Assembly (NCBI GenBank): GCA_947502815.1
Contig: CANNBH010000001.1
Coordinates: 248,001-312,000, forward strand
From: an uncultured Erythrobacter sp.
GTDB lineage: Bacteria; Pseudomonadota; Alphaproteobacteria; Sphingomonadales; Sphingomonadaceae
DNA length: 64,000 nt
Reading direction: 5' to 3'
The position numbers and the translations under genes are program-made. Below, in pieces: positions 1 through 8,432 of this stretch; position 1 is the stretch's first letter; each line of letters starts with the position of its first letter. Under the pieces are notes generated by a model that was not told the DNA's origin, ran no database searches, and saw only the letters and a program-made list of their open reading frames with translations.

Positions 1-210
1 GATGTCGGGCGGCTTGCGGATTTGTTGGAGCGATCACAGCATGAATTGGTCCATGTGGAGCTGGACCGCGTGTCCCCGCTTGCCGTGCCGGTGATGACTA
101 TGATCGGGCGCGAGGCTGTGCCCCAAGGCGCGGTGGATGATGAGCTGTTGCTGGAGGCGGAGGGCTTGATCGGCGATGCGATGCGGATTGAGCCGGGGGA
201 GGGTGATTAG
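1..210 (+). CDS. C-terminal end of ligase-associated DEXH-box helicase (partial)
   Basis: Frame 1 is open from the first base and stops with TAG at 208-210, so this is the 3' end of a gene that starts outside the window. The last 69 residues include SPLAVPVMTMIGRE followed by an acidic stretch and DAMRIEPGEGD. I recognise this as the extreme C-terminus of Lhr-like, ligase-associated DNA damage-response helicases, which usually sit beside an ATP-dependent DNA ligase and an exonuclease. None of the helicase motifs lies in the window, so the call rests on the tail alone. The convergent ExbD-like gene overlaps it by 4 bases at the stop codons. Confidence 0.55.
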   Translation, partial: DVGRLADLLERSQHELVHVELDRVSPLAVPVMTMIGREAVPQGAVDDELLLEAEGLIGDAMRIEPGEGD

Positions 211-842
211 CTGCCTTCTTGGCCACAAAACGAGTAAGGGTTCTGGTTAAGTGCTAAGTCCCCTGCGGGGTTTGGTCGTTCCGGTGGTGTGACAAAACTT
301 AGGGCGAGGCTTAGGCTTGAGTCGGTCGCAGAGGTTCTATCAGAACTCGAGGTTTCGATCCTGCGGTGCTCGGCCAATCCAGCAAATTGGATCTTGGTGA
401 CACCCGATGCCTTCACCATCCAGAGTGCACGAGCCGCCATGCTATAGCTGGCATTCGGTTCGGGATAGAAGACTGTTTCAGGTTCGATGATCGGTTGCTG
501 GCCTTCGATCAGCCGGTCGAATAGCTCACGCTCGGTCACTGCGTCGCAATTCCAAAGAAGACGATCATTGGCGGTGATACTGATCTGGTTGAACTGTGGG
601 ACCCCAGCCAGCGATAGCTCTTGTGGGTCGAAGATTGTGTCTCCGAGTTCTGGCAAATCGAAGTTGAGCGAATGGACTGGAGTTCGCCAGAAAGTGAGGA
701 CGGAAGCGAAGACTACAACGAAGAAGATAGCCATCGGCCGCGTATCAATCCGCGAGATCGGCGGGCCGATATCGAACTTTGGCGCGATGGAGGGGCTGGC
801 CCGGCGCAAGCCTTTTACGTGTTTGCGTATAGGTTTTGGCAT
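207..842 (-). CDS. Diverged ExbD-like protein lacking the channel Asp
   Basis: A 211-aa protein with a cytoplasmic N-terminus of about 35 residues, one membrane segment (MAIFFVVVFASVLTFW) and a periplasmic domain. The C-terminal half aligns by eye with the two ExbD copies upstream: WNCDAVTERELFDRL matches WNGAAVTSDQLRAQV, and ASYSMAARALWMVKASGVTK matches the ASYD...IKESGATR block. True ExbD proteins carry an Asp early in the membrane helix (PFIDVLLVLL in the neighbour); here that position has no acidic residue, so proton coupling is unlikely. The start at 842 has GAGGGG 7 bases upstream. It is the last gene of the TonB array, 30 bases after an exbD. It may be an accessory or inactive subunit. 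Confidence 0.7.
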   Translation of the reverse strand: MPKPIRKHVKGLRRASPSIAPKFDIGPPISRIDTRPMAIFFVVVFASVLTFWRTPVHSLNFDLPELGDTIFDPQELSLAGVPQFNQISITANDRLLWNCDAVTERELFDRLIEGQQPIIEPETVFYPEPNASYSMAARALWMVKASGVTKIQFAGLAEHRRIETSSSDRTSATDSSLSLALSFVTPPERPNPAGDLALNQNPYSFCGQEGS

Positions 843-872
843 GTCGGCCCCTCGATGGCGTTCAAAGGTGGG

Positions 873-1316
873 TCAATCGAGCGTTCTGTATTTGTGAATG
901 CCGGCAAAGGCGAAGCGGGTCGCGCCCGATTCCTTGATCAACGTAATGGCCTGCGCCGACGCATCGTAGCTGGCGAGACCTGCCGGTTCGAAGCGGAGCA
1001 GCGGTTCGTCTTCGCGCGCGCTGGCCGCACCCACTTGGGCGCGCAATTGGTCGCTGGTGACCGCAGCGCCATTCCAGAACAGTTGATCGGATTGATCGAT
1101 CGATACGGTGTTCTCCGCAAGAACTTCAAACGGGACATCGATCGGCGGGTCTTGCGGCAGTTCGATCGTCGTTTGATGGGTTTGGACCGGAATGGCGAGG
1201 ATCATCATCACCAGCAGCACCAGCAGAACATCAATAAATGGGGTGACGTTCATGCCCGATTGCGGACCAGATTTTTGCGGGGCGTATTTGTTGGGGTGGG
1301 TTACTTTCCTTGGCAT
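873..1316 (-). CDS. exbD: ExbD/TolR family biopolymer transport protein (copy 3)
   Basis: A 147-aa ExbD: short cytoplasmic N-terminus, MNVTPFIDVLLVLLVMMILA membrane helix with the conserved proton-channel Asp, and a periplasmic domain ending in SGATRFAFAGIHKYR. ExbD works with ExbB as the proton-driven stator that energises TonB for outer-membrane import. I chose the ATG at 1316 because GAGAGGAG lies just upstream; the frame stays open to 1397 but has no better ribosome site there. An intrinsic-terminator-like hairpin (1502-1538) separates it from the upstream exbD, so this copy and the next gene may be expressed at a lower level or separately. It resembles the 1594-2037 copy most, suggesting a local duplication. 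Confidence 0.88.
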   Translation of the reverse strand: MPRKVTHPNKYAPQKSGPQSGMNVTPFIDVLLVLLVMMILAIPVQTHQTTIELPQDPPIDVPFEVLAENTVSIDQSDQLFWNGAAVTSDQLRAQVGAASAREDEPLLRFEPAGLASYDASAQAITLIKESGATRFAFAGIHKYRTLD

Positions 1317-1501
1317 GTGAAACTCTCCTCTCACATTTTGGGCGGCAATTTTGGGGGTCAAGCATTCGCCGCAAGAGGAATTGTATATCATAACCAATAG
1401 GTTGCCTAACGCATACCGATCTCCGCTTGATCTTGGCTCTCAACCTTGCCCCTCTCGTCCCGTGTAAAAGGGCGACGGCGTGACCATGGGCCGCCCATAC
1501 G

Positions 1502-1538
1502 AAAAGGGGCGCCTCAGTTTCCTGCGACGCCCCTTTTT
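1502..1538 (-). terminator. Intrinsic terminator-like hairpin between exbD copies
   Basis: A perfect 10-bp stem (1502-1511 with 1528-1537) around a 16-base loop, GC-rich at the loop side with A/T runs at both ends, so it can act on either strand. On the minus strand it falls after the 1594-2037 exbD and would end or attenuate the tonB-exbB-exbD transcript before the last two ExbD-type genes. Confidence 0.7.
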
Positions 1539-1593
1539 GTCTGTTTTACCTCAAGCCGAAACTTGCGGCGGATGTGTAATCACGTCGATCCGA

Positions 1594-2037
1594 TCAAGAT
1601 TCGCCGCTCTTGCCAAAGACCCGGTATTTCTCGTTTCCGACAAAACCGAACTTGGTCACGCCCGATTGCTTGATGACCTGCAGAACTTTCGCAGTGAGGT
1701 CATAGCTTGCCAGCGGCTCTGGTTCGAACTGCAATTCAGGCTCAACAGCCATTGCCGTTGTTTCCTGCAGCAGAGTCACGAGCTGACCCTGATTGATTGT
1801 CTCGCCATTCCAGAGAATTTGCTCAGCCTGTGTCAGGATAAGTTTGTTCTTAACCGGGTCGATCACGACTTCGGGTGTTGGTGGGTTGCCCTGCGGAAGA
1901 TCGATATCAACCGAGTGCGTTGCCACCGGAATGGTGATGATGAACATGATGAGCAACACGAGCAAGACGTCGATCAACGGCGTCATGTTCATGTCCAGCA
2001 TCGGTTCGCCGTCGAGTTTGCCTCCGGCCATACCCAT
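1594..2037 (-). CDS. exbD: ExbD/TolR family biopolymer transport protein (copy 2)
   Basis: A 147-aa protein with the ExbD signature MNMTPLIDVLLVLLIMFIIT near residue 17, including the channel Asp, and a periplasmic domain ending SGVTKFGFVGNEKYRVF. It follows exbB and a first exbD in the same direction with a 58-base gap, as expected for a single tonB-exbB-exbD-exbD transcript of the type seen in sphingomonads and xanthomonads. The ATG at 2037 is preceded by AAGGAG at a normal distance. Two ExbD copies in one operon are usual for these groups; the third and fourth further downstream are not. Confidence 0.88.
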   Translation of the reverse strand: MGMAGGKLDGEPMLDMNMTPLIDVLLVLLIMFIITIPVATHSVDIDLPQGNPPTPEVVIDPVKNKLILTQAEQILWNGETINQGQLVTLLQETTAMAVEPELQFEPEPLASYDLTAKVLQVIKQSGVTKFGFVGNEKYRVFGKSGES

Positions 2038-2095
2038 GTCAGTTACTCCTTAGATACCAATGCCTGCCACAAATCGGCAGGTGCCATTGGTCTGA

Positions 2096-2629
2096 TTAAA
2101 TTCCGGGTTCAACCGGGTTCGAGATAAAGCCGACCGTAGGATAACCCGCAGCCTGCACGTTGTAGATCGCGCCAGCCACACAGCGCCAAGGCGCATTCAC
2201 GTCCGCACGAATGTGGACCTGTGGGATCAGATCGGGTTCAGCCATGATCGCTTCGACGCCGCCGGCGTTTTGAACGATTGCATCGAGGCGGGCAAAAGCC
2301 AGATCATACAGTTCCTGAGAATCCACTTCGCTGGTGCCGTTGATGTAGACCCGGCATTCACCAGTGCGCGATGCGCCCAAAAAGCCGCTTTGGATCGGAC
2401 CAGCCGTGTTGCCTGCCTCATCCGTCGTGGAGACGGTTAGAAGCAGGTTTTCAGCCTTGTCCTTTGATTCCAGCGATTCAAAAACCGGAATCTCAAGCTT
2501 TTCGATCGTCTGAATCGCCACCGGAACCGCGATGAGGAAGATGATCAGGAGAACCAGCATCACGTCCACAAGTGGCGTGGTGTTGATGTCGGACATCGGG
2601 GTTTCCCCCCCTCCCATCGAAATCGCCAT
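2096..2629 (-). CDS. exbD: ExbD/TolR family biopolymer transport protein (copy 1)
   Basis: A 177-aa Exb[21 protein letters not shown] gives the membrane helix and channel Asp. The periplasmic part is longer than in the other copies and contains two Cys (in GECRVYING and [10 protein letters not shown]) that could form a disulphide. It lies directly after exbB (gap 146 bases) and is the most canonical partner for it. The C-terminus [13 protein letters not shown] is the family's usual last strand. The ATG at 2629 has AGGGAA about 8 bases upstream. Confidence 0.9.
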   Translation of the reverse strand: MAISMGGGETPMSDINTTPLVDVMLVLLIIFLIAVPVAIQTIEKLEIPVFESLESKDKAENLLLTVSTTDEAGNTAGPIQSGFLGASRTGECRVYINGTSEVDSQELYDLAFARLDAIVQNAGGVEAIMAEPDLIPQVHIRADVNAPWRCVAGAIYNVQAAGYPTVGFISNPVEPGI

Positions 2630-2775
2630 TGTTAATTCCCTTACTGCTCAAAAGAGCGCTTGTTCAAAAGTCCGTCGCACGTCGCCGCGTGCGGCAAGGC
2701 TTCAGACTTGAATTTGCAAACCAAATGGTCCGCCGGGGGCGCGCAATTTGCACACCCCCGAGGGCCAAAGCGGTC

Positions 2776-3549
2776 TTACTTCTTAGCAGCCGGAGCTGGC
2801 TTAGCGGCAGGCTTAGCGGCAGCTTTAGGAGCGGCTGTTACAGCTGGCTTCACGGCGCCATCCGAGCTGATGAAAGCAAGGATGTCAGTGGAGAAGCTGC
2901 TGAGCAGTTCAGCGATGCGACGGTTACGGCTTTGGAGCCAGTTAAACGCAAGCACAGCAGGCACAGCCACAAGCAGACCAATCGCGGTCATGATCAAGGC
3001 TTCACCAACCGGGCCAGCAACCTTATCGATCGAAGCCGAACCGGAAATGCCGATGTTGATGAGAGCGCGGTAGATACCGATCACCGTACCAAGCAGACCG
3101 ATAAACGGCGCAGTAGCACCAACCGATGCGAGGAACGACAGGCCGCCGGAAAGCGACGAGTTAATTGAATCTTCCGAACGTTGAAGCGAACCATGCATGT
3201 AATCATGGGCTTCAAGTTGGTCGGTCATCTTGCCGTGCTTTTCCTGAGCGGTGATCGCATCGTCAGCGATCTGACGCCATGCGCTGTTCTTTTCAAGCTT
3301 AGCAGCGCCTTCTTTGAGGCCAGGAGCACGCCAGAAGCTGGTTTGCACAGCCTTGTACTGACGCATCACTTTGGCTTGCTCAAAATATTTCGTGAACAGA
3401 ATGTAGAACGAGCCAACGGACATGATAACCATGACGGCAAGGATCGACCAAGCAACTGGGCCGCCTTCTTTCATAGCTTCGACGAAGCCGAATTTGTTTT
3501 CCGGTGCTTCAACTTCGGCAGCGGCTGCTGCAAGATAATAAAGGTTCAT
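2776..3549 (-). CDS. exbB: ExbB/TolQ/MotA family proton channel protein
   Basis: A 257-aa inner-membrane protein with three membrane segments: around residues 30-52 (VAWSILAVMVIMSVGSFYIL), around 140-165 (FLASVGATAPFIGLLGTVIG) and around 185-205 (ALIMTAIGLLVAVPAVLAFN). The TAPFIGLLGTVIGI motif and the AIGLLVAVPAV helix are hallmarks of ExbB/TolQ. The last 25 residues form a Lys/Ala/Pro-rich tail. ExbB pentamers enclose ExbD and transmit the proton gradient to TonB. It sits between tonB and exbD on the same strand. Confidence 0.93.
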   Translation of the reverse strand: MNLYYLAAAAAEVEAPENKFGFVEAMKEGGPVAWSILAVMVIMSVGSFYILFTKYFEQAKVMRQYKAVQTSFWRAPGLKEGAAKLEKNSAWRQIADDAITAQEKHGKMTDQLEAHDYMHGSLQRSEDSINSSLSGGLSFLASVGATAPFIGLLGTVIGIYRALINIGISGSASIDKVAGPVGEALIMTAIGLLVAVPAVLAFNWLQSRNRRIAELLSSFSTDILAFISSDGAVKPAVTAAPKAAAKPAAKPAPAAKK

Positions 3550-3630
3550 TGCGAGTAATCCTCTTAAAAAAGTCTCTTAGCGAAGATGCCGGCTGCGACC
3601 TGCAGTCCGGCACCTTGGCCAATTAATTCA

Positions 3631-4305
3631 TCAATTCAAACGATAGGTGATCCGTGTAGAGTAGGAACCCGTGGTAGGGTTACCCGCATCATCCAGAGCC
3701 GGGTTGAAGCGCGCATAGCGTTCCATCCCGCGGCACGCCGCCTGATCGAGCACGCTCGACCCGCTGGATCCTGTGACCGAACAATTTGTGGCGCGGCCGT
3801 TCGGGGTCACTGTTACGCGAACTCCCACGGTGCCTTCCACTTCTTCACGCAGAGCGCGCGAAGGATAATTGTCCTGAATACGACCAGCCCAGCGGCGCTC
3901 GTTCCGGGTCGATGCACCGCGCGCCTGCGAAGGCGGTGGCGGAGGAGCCGGAGGAGCCGCCGGTGCAGGTGGCGGGATTGTCACCGCAACCGGAGCAGGC
4001 GGTGGGATCGTTGGTTGCGTTTGGATCGGCGGCGGTGCCGGAGCGATCGAAATGGGCGGCGGCGGAGCTACCGGAGGCGGCGGAGCCACATCTTCTGGTT
4101 GCTCGGGCGGCGGCTCGTCCGGTTCTTCAGGGGGCGGGGGTTCCTCGATATCGACAACGGTCATCCGTTCGATTTCTTTTTTGACCGCGCTGATGCTCAA
4201 ACCGAGCACCATAGCGAGGCCAACACCCGCGACGATGATAAGCGCCAAAATAAGCCCGATCAGCTTACTTTTGGTCAACCCTTGTTGTTGGTCAGCGTAG
4301 GCCAT
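3631..4305 (-). CDS. tonB: TonB family energy transducer
   Basis: A 224-aa protein: N-terminal membrane anchor (SKLIGLILALIIVAGVGLAM), a long Pro/Glu-rich periplasm-spanning segment with many PPPP runs (about residues 57-135), then the TonB C-terminal domain with GTVGVRVTVTPNGR and a final ITYRLN. It couples the ExbB-ExbD motor to outer-membrane receptors for iron chelates, vitamin B12 and sugars. I chose the ATG at 4305, which has GAGAAAG upstream, over an in-frame ATG 16 codons earlier without a site. It is the first gene of the array. Confidence 0.92.
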   Translation of the reverse strand: MAYADQQQGLTKSKLIGLILALIIVAGVGLAMVLGLSISAVKKEIERMTVVDIEEPPPPEEPDEPPPEQPEDVAPPPPVAPPPPISIAPAPPPIQTQPTIPPPAPVAVTIPPPAPAAPPAPPPPPSQARGASTRNERRWAGRIQDNYPSRALREEVEGTVGVRVTVTPNGRATNCSVTGSSGSSVLDQAACRGMERYARFNPALDDAGNPTTGSYSTRITYRLN

Positions 4306-4731
4306 CCAGTCGCTTTCTCTCCAATAGTCCAGTCGGCTTCTCATCCGACACAATTATCACGTCTCAGGCCGCATTCAGACGCCTCTGATTCGCATCAGAA
4401 GAGCTGAGTTTGACCCGGGCCGTGAATCCCAGAATCATGTATCTCCCAGCTGGCATTTGAAAGTTCACTTACGACGCCCGTCAACCCGGTGAGCGCTCGC
4501 CAGAACTTCAATCCCAGCAGGCCGTTTATCAACACCTCTTCCAAAGGTGCCTTCTAAACGACCCCACTTGCTACGACCTTGTCCCCAACCTCATAGCAAG
4601 AGAGACACGCTTTAACGGTCAACCCCTAGGCAATCAAACGCTTTTACGGTTCATGATCGATTCACTGTGGACCATCTTGAAAGATTAGGCGCCCAAACGT
4701 AACCCAATGCGCAATATAGGAATTATGGACG
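4306..4731. other. Divergent intergenic region before tonB and a secreted-protein gene
   Basis: A 426-base gap between divergent genes, so it should carry both promoters. A small palindrome (TCTGAT at 4384-4389, ATCAGA at 4394-4399, 4-base loop) lies about 80 bases upstream of the tonB start. I see no clear Fur-box 19-mer or RNA gene by eye, and no convincing open frame. Confidence 0.5.
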
Positions 4732-5622
4732 ATGGCGCTCATTAACACAAATTTAACTCGTGGTTTCAAAGGTCTAACCGGCATTTGCTTTGGCTTGGCC
4801 GCGCTTGTGATCGGTTCGCTCCCTGCGGCAGCACAAGATGTTGTTTCTGGCCCAGCAATGGCCGCGCAAAATGCAACATATGCAGATATTGCCACTTTGG
4901 CGGAGCGCAGCGATCTGGTGATCCGTGCAGAGATTCGCCGCCAAACCGTGGTTGAGCCCGAACGCGCGCCCGGCCTCGCACCCGGATTCGCACGTCTCTA
5001 TGTTGAGGCTCGCACGCAGGCATTGCTCTCCGGATCCATCGCGGTCGGCGAATCGCTGGCGTTCTTGGTCGACGTGCCTCTGAATGCACGCGGCAAGCCG
5101 GACAAATACAAGAAACAGGTCATGCTGTTGTTTGCCGATGCTGTGCCGGGGCGCAGGGGATCGATCCAACTGACCGGTCGCAACGCCATGATGGCCTATT
5201 CGCCAGAGCTTGAAATGCGCGTGCGACCCATACTTTCCGCCTTTGTTGCGCGTGATGCGCCGCCGGTTGTGACACGCATCCGCGACGCGCTGGCTGTGCC
5301 TGGCACGCTGACTGGCGAATCGGAAACACAGATTTTTCTTGAAACGCTTGAGGGTTCACCTGTGTCGATCACCGTGCTTCGCCGACCGGGGCAACGCCCG
5401 GTCTGGGGTGTTTCATGGGGTGAAATTATCGATTCTTCCGCCAGCGCACCCCGGCGCAACACGCTGCGTTGGTACCGGCTGGCCTGCGCCTTGCCTGAAA
5501 CCCTGCCGAGCAGCGCGAATCTTGCCCGCGATTCGGTCTCGCGGCGATTGGCGGATGCTGATTACTCCATAGTCCGGCAGGAATTGGGCCGGTGTGATCG
5601 GGCGGTAACGCGCGCGCTTTAA
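4732..5622 (+). CDS. Secreted protein of unknown function
   Basis: A 296-aa protein with a signal peptide (hydrophobic GICFGLAALVIGSLPAAAQ, cleavage likely after AAAQ, about residue 35). The mature part begins with ATLAERSDLVIRAEIRRQTV, a stretch that recalls proteins whose N-terminal domain handles lipids or redox partners, but I recognise no family. There are two Cys near the C-terminus (LACALPETL and LGRCDRAV), which could pair in the periplasm. AGGAA is 10 bases before the ATG. It is transcribed away from tonB and followed by hom. Confidence 0.75.
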   Translation: MALINTNLTRGFKGLTGICFGLAALVIGSLPAAAQDVVSGPAMAAQNATYADIATLAERSDLVIRAEIRRQTVVEPERAPGLAPGFARLYVEARTQALLSGSIAVGESLAFLVDVPLNARGKPDKYKKQVMLLFADAVPGRRGSIQLTGRNAMMAYSPELEMRVRPILSAFVARDAPPVVTRIRDALAVPGTLTGESETQIFLETLEGSPVSITVLRRPGQRPVWGVSWGEIIDSSASAPRRNTLRWYRLACALPETLPSSANLARDSVSRRLADADYSIVRQELGRCDRAVTRAL

Positions 5623-5772
5623 CCCCTCCTCACGCGCCCACCGATAGATAAGGTAGGGGCTGGTATAGATAAGGTAGTGCCATTCGGCGCTTGACGATCG
5701 CGGCTGCGACTTTCATCGCACCGATCGTTCAGCGCTCTATCGGCGCACCTCTTGGCATTTCGGAGCAGTATC

Positions 5773-7098
5773 TTGGCCACCACATCCCCTGCAAAGCCGC
5801 CGTTGCGCATCGCCATTGCCGGGCTCGGCACAGTAGGGGCGGGCGTTATTCGCCTGTTGGAGACCAACAGAGATTTGATCACCGCGCGTGCGGGCCGTGC
5901 GATTGATGTCGTTGCCGTCAGCGCGCGTGACCGCAGCAAAGACCGCGGTTTCGATGTCTCCCAATTCGATTGGTGCGACAGTCCGACAGCCTTTGCCAGC
6001 AATCCTGATGTCGATGTTGTCGTTGAGTTGATCGGTGGAGAGGCCGGCCTGCCGCTTGATCTTGCCCGTGATGCGTTCACATCGAACAAGCATTTCGTCA
6101 CTGCAAACAAGGCCATGGTCGCGCATCATGGAATGGAGCTTGCCAAGCTGGCCGAATCGGACGCCTTGCAGTTTAAATTTGAGGCCGCCGTGGCGGGCGG
6201 CATTCCTGTGGTGAAGGGCCTGCGCGAAGGCACATCAGCCAACGCGCTGACCAAAGTGTACGGCATCCTCAACGGGACCTGCAATTACATCCTGTCAGAG
6301 ATGGAAGCGACCGGCGCAGATTTTTCCGAAACGCTCGCTGAGGCGCAGGCCCTCGGTTATGCCGAAGCTGACCCAACCTTTGACATCGAAGGCATCGACG
6401 CCGCGCATAAGCTCGCCATTTTGGCGGCGATCGGGTTCGGCGCTCAGGTCGATTTTGCCGCGGTCCATGTTAACGGCATCGTCCAAGTGCGCGCCGCCGA
6501 TATTGCTCAAGCTGATGCATTGGGTTTTGTGATTCGCCTGATCGCGGAGGCGGATGTTCAAGATGAGGCGGGTGAGGCGAAATTACTGCAACGCGTGCGC
6601 CCCTGCCTGGTGGCGAAAGACCACCCGCTGGCCCCGGTTGACGGCCCTACTAACGCGGTTGTCGCCGAAGGAAATTTCTCTGGCCGTTTGCTGTTTCAGG
6701 GCGCCGGTGCAGGCGATGGCCCCACCGCCAGCGCGGTTGTCGCGGATCTGATCGATATCGCTCGGGGTGAGACAGGTGCTCCATTCTCAGTTCCGGTGGC
6801 ACAGCTCGCGCCGCTTGCTCCGGCTGATCCCGGCCACCGAACAGAACGCACCTATTTGCGCTTCACCGTGAACGATCGCCCCGGCGTTCTCGCAGAGATC
6901 ACTGCCGCGATGCGCGATGGCGATGTGTCGATTGAAAGCCTGATCCAGCAAGGCCGCGTGGGCGATGGCGGCGAAGTGCTTGTCGCGATGGTCACGCATG
7001 AAGGGCCTGAGGCGAATGTGCGCCGAGCGCTGCAATTGCTCGAAGGATCAGACAGCTTGACCGGCGAACCCTTGGTTCTTCCGATCCTGCCGAACTAG
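5773..7098 (+). CDS. hom: Homoserine dehydrogenase
   Basis: A 441-aa enzyme that reduces aspartate semialdehyde to homoserine on the way to threonine, methionine and isoleucine. The NAD(P)-binding motif IAGLGTVGAGVIRLLETN lies near residue 15, the catalytic-domain motif ANKAMVAHHG follows, and KVYGILNGTCNYILSEM is the family signature. A C-terminal ACT domain (FTVNDRPGVLAEITAAM) indicates allosteric control, usually by threonine. Length fits the monofunctional form. I chose the TTG at 5773, which has CGGAG 8 bases upstream; a TTG at 5752 is the alternative. Confidence 0.95.
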   Translation: MATTSPAKPPLRIAIAGLGTVGAGVIRLLETNRDLITARAGRAIDVVAVSARDRSKDRGFDVSQFDWCDSPTAFASNPDVDVVVELIGGEAGLPLDLARDAFTSNKHFVTANKAMVAHHGMELAKLAESDALQFKFEAAVAGGIPVVKGLREGTSANALTKVYGILNGTCNYILSEMEATGADFSETLAEAQALGYAEADPTFDIEGIDAAHKLAILAAIGFGAQVDFAAVHVNGIVQVRAADIAQADALGFVIRLIAEADVQDEAGEAKLLQRVRPCLVAKDHPLAPVDGPTNAVVAEGNFSGRLLFQGAGAGDGPTASAVVADLIDIARGETGAPFSVPVAQLAPLAPADPGHRTERTYLRFTVNDRPGVLAEITAAMRDGDVSIESLIQQGRVGDGGEVLVAMVTHEGPEANVRRALQLLEGSDSLTGEPLVLPILPN

Positions 7099-7153
7099 CG
7101 ACTTTGCTTATCCTGCGCCCGCTTCATCTCCGCAGCCCGCGAAGCGCGATTGT

Positions 7154-7726
7154 CTAAAACATCGGCGATGGCGGCAGGGCCAATTCCTCTTCGCTGATTG
7201 GGCCGCGTCCTAAATCGCCATCCTCACCCAATGGCGGAAGGCCGTGCGCAATCCTATCCGCATCCGATCCATCGGGCGCATCAGGCAGGCTGTCAAAATC
7301 AATCATGATCGCAGGTTCCGTCGGGCAAGGCGGCAGGAAACAGGCGCGGATCGTCACCAATGCGACCATGCCATTGGGCAGGCCCGTGCCATCGACATCC
7401 ACCGGCTGGCGTCCTTGCGTTTCCGCGCCATAGCGTTGTTCCCAGGCGTCTTTATCCCAGTAACCATCGGTGTTTTCGGTGAGGTCGCGGCACACCAGAA
7501 TTTCGCCGGCGATCTTGGCCGCATCGGCGTCGCGTTCGCATTGCTCGACGGCAAATTCATCGGGCTCATAGGGCTCTTGATCCGCAAGCAAATCGATCAC
7601 GAGCGTGTCTTGCCCAGCGGATGTTTGAGCCGCAGCGGGCACAGACATCAGCGGAATTGAAAAAGCGACTAGGCCGAGCAGGCGTGCATCAATCATTCGC
7701 GAGAGGGGTAATCGGCGGGGGTCCAT
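7154..7726 (-). CDS. Secreted protein, tandem paralogue A
   Basis: A 190-aa exported protein: signal peptide ending near PAAAQ (about residue 34), then a domain with two conserved Cys in CERDADAAKIAGEILVCRDL, a central WDKDAWEQRYG, and a C-terminal ADRIAHGLPPLGEDGDLG. The same landmarks occur in the same order in the next gene upstream (7746-8432), so the two are tandem paralogues. The family is unknown to me; the fixed Cys pair suggests a disulphide in the periplasm. A GGAG site precedes the ATG. Confidence 0.75.
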   Translation of the reverse strand: MDPRRLPLSRMIDARLLGLVAFSIPLMSVPAAAQTSAGQDTLVIDLLADQEPYEPDEFAVEQCERDADAAKIAGEILVCRDLTENTDGYWDKDAWEQRYGAETQGRQPVDVDGTGLPNGMVALVTIRACFLPPCPTEPAIMIDFDSLPDAPDGSDADRIAHGLPPLGEDGDLGRGPISEEELALPPSPMF

Positions 7727-7745
7727 TCAATCTCCATTGTGACAA

Positions 7746-8432
7746 TTATTCCTCCGGTAGGGGCGGAGCGCTGAGGCCAAGCGCACGGCGGCGTTCGGCA
7801 ATTTCGGCAGGGGTAAGTTCTTCATCGCGGCCCAGTGGGGGCAGGCCGCGCGCAATCCGATCAGCATCGGTGCCTTCGGGCGCTTCGGGTAAGGCTTCGA
7901 CGTCGATCATTAATGCAGGCGGCGGGACCGAACCAAAGCCGATCGCATTCCCATGGTTCGCAATGCCGAATGTGTCCGGCGTGCTGCCGCCTTGCGTGCG
8001 GCGGGCGTAATCGCGCTCCCACGCTTCTCTATTCCAAGACCCATCGCTTGCCTCGCCCAGCTGGCGGCAGACGATGATTTCACCGGCAATCCGGGCGGCA
8101 TCGGCTTCTTCTTCGCAATCTTGTTCGAGCAATTGGTCCGATTCTTCGCGGGGCACGGTCACGCTCAGATCGATATATTGTCGCCGGGGCGGGGCGGGCG
8201 GGGCGACAGCTGTTTGTTCTGTGTCGGCCGCATTGCTTTGATCCGCTGTCACGCCGCCGTCATCTTGCGCGGCCACGGGGGATGCGAACACCAAAGCTGA
8301 AAGTATCACCGGCAAAGACGCGCAAACATTGCGTGTATTTGGTGAGAGAAGCGCAGCATTGCTCGACAAGCCCGTATCTCCAAGTCTAAGCGCGGGATGA
8401 ACGGCAAAGGCCATAAGGACTGAATTTCGCAT
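7746..8432 (-). CDS. Secreted protein, tandem paralogue B
   Basis: A 228-aa exported protein related to the downstream gene: CEEEADAARIAGEIIVCRQL, WNREAWERDYARRTQGG and ADRIARGLPPLGRDEELT correspond one-to-one with its paralogue. The hydrophobic segment ASLPVILSALVFASPVAAQ lies about 45 residues in, so the signal peptide is long or the true start is later. I chose 8432 because GGGAG lies 5 bases upstream; this makes the start codon overlap that of the divergent glpX by 2 bases. Start codons at 8414 or 8462 are possible. Confidence 0.7.
   Translation of the reverse strand: MRNSVLMAFAVHPALRLGDTGLSSNAALLSPNTRNVCASLPVILSALVFASPVAAQDDGGVTADQSNAADTEQTAVAPPAPPRRQYIDLSVTVPREESDQLLEQDCEEEADAARIAGEIIVCRQLGEASDGSWNREAWERDYARRTQGGSTPDTFGIANHGNAIGFGSVPPPALMIDVEALPEAPEGTDADRIARGLPPLGRDEELTPAEIAERRRALGLSAPPLPEE

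Noticed and set aside
3586..4407. Long plus-strand frame opposite tonB.
   Set aside because: Antisense of the Pro-rich TonB linker, Arg-rich with no domain; tonB on the minus strand has clear motifs.
5196..5462. Minus-strand frame inside the 4732-5622 gene.
   Set aside because: Shadow of a real gene with a signal peptide on the other strand; no ribosome site.
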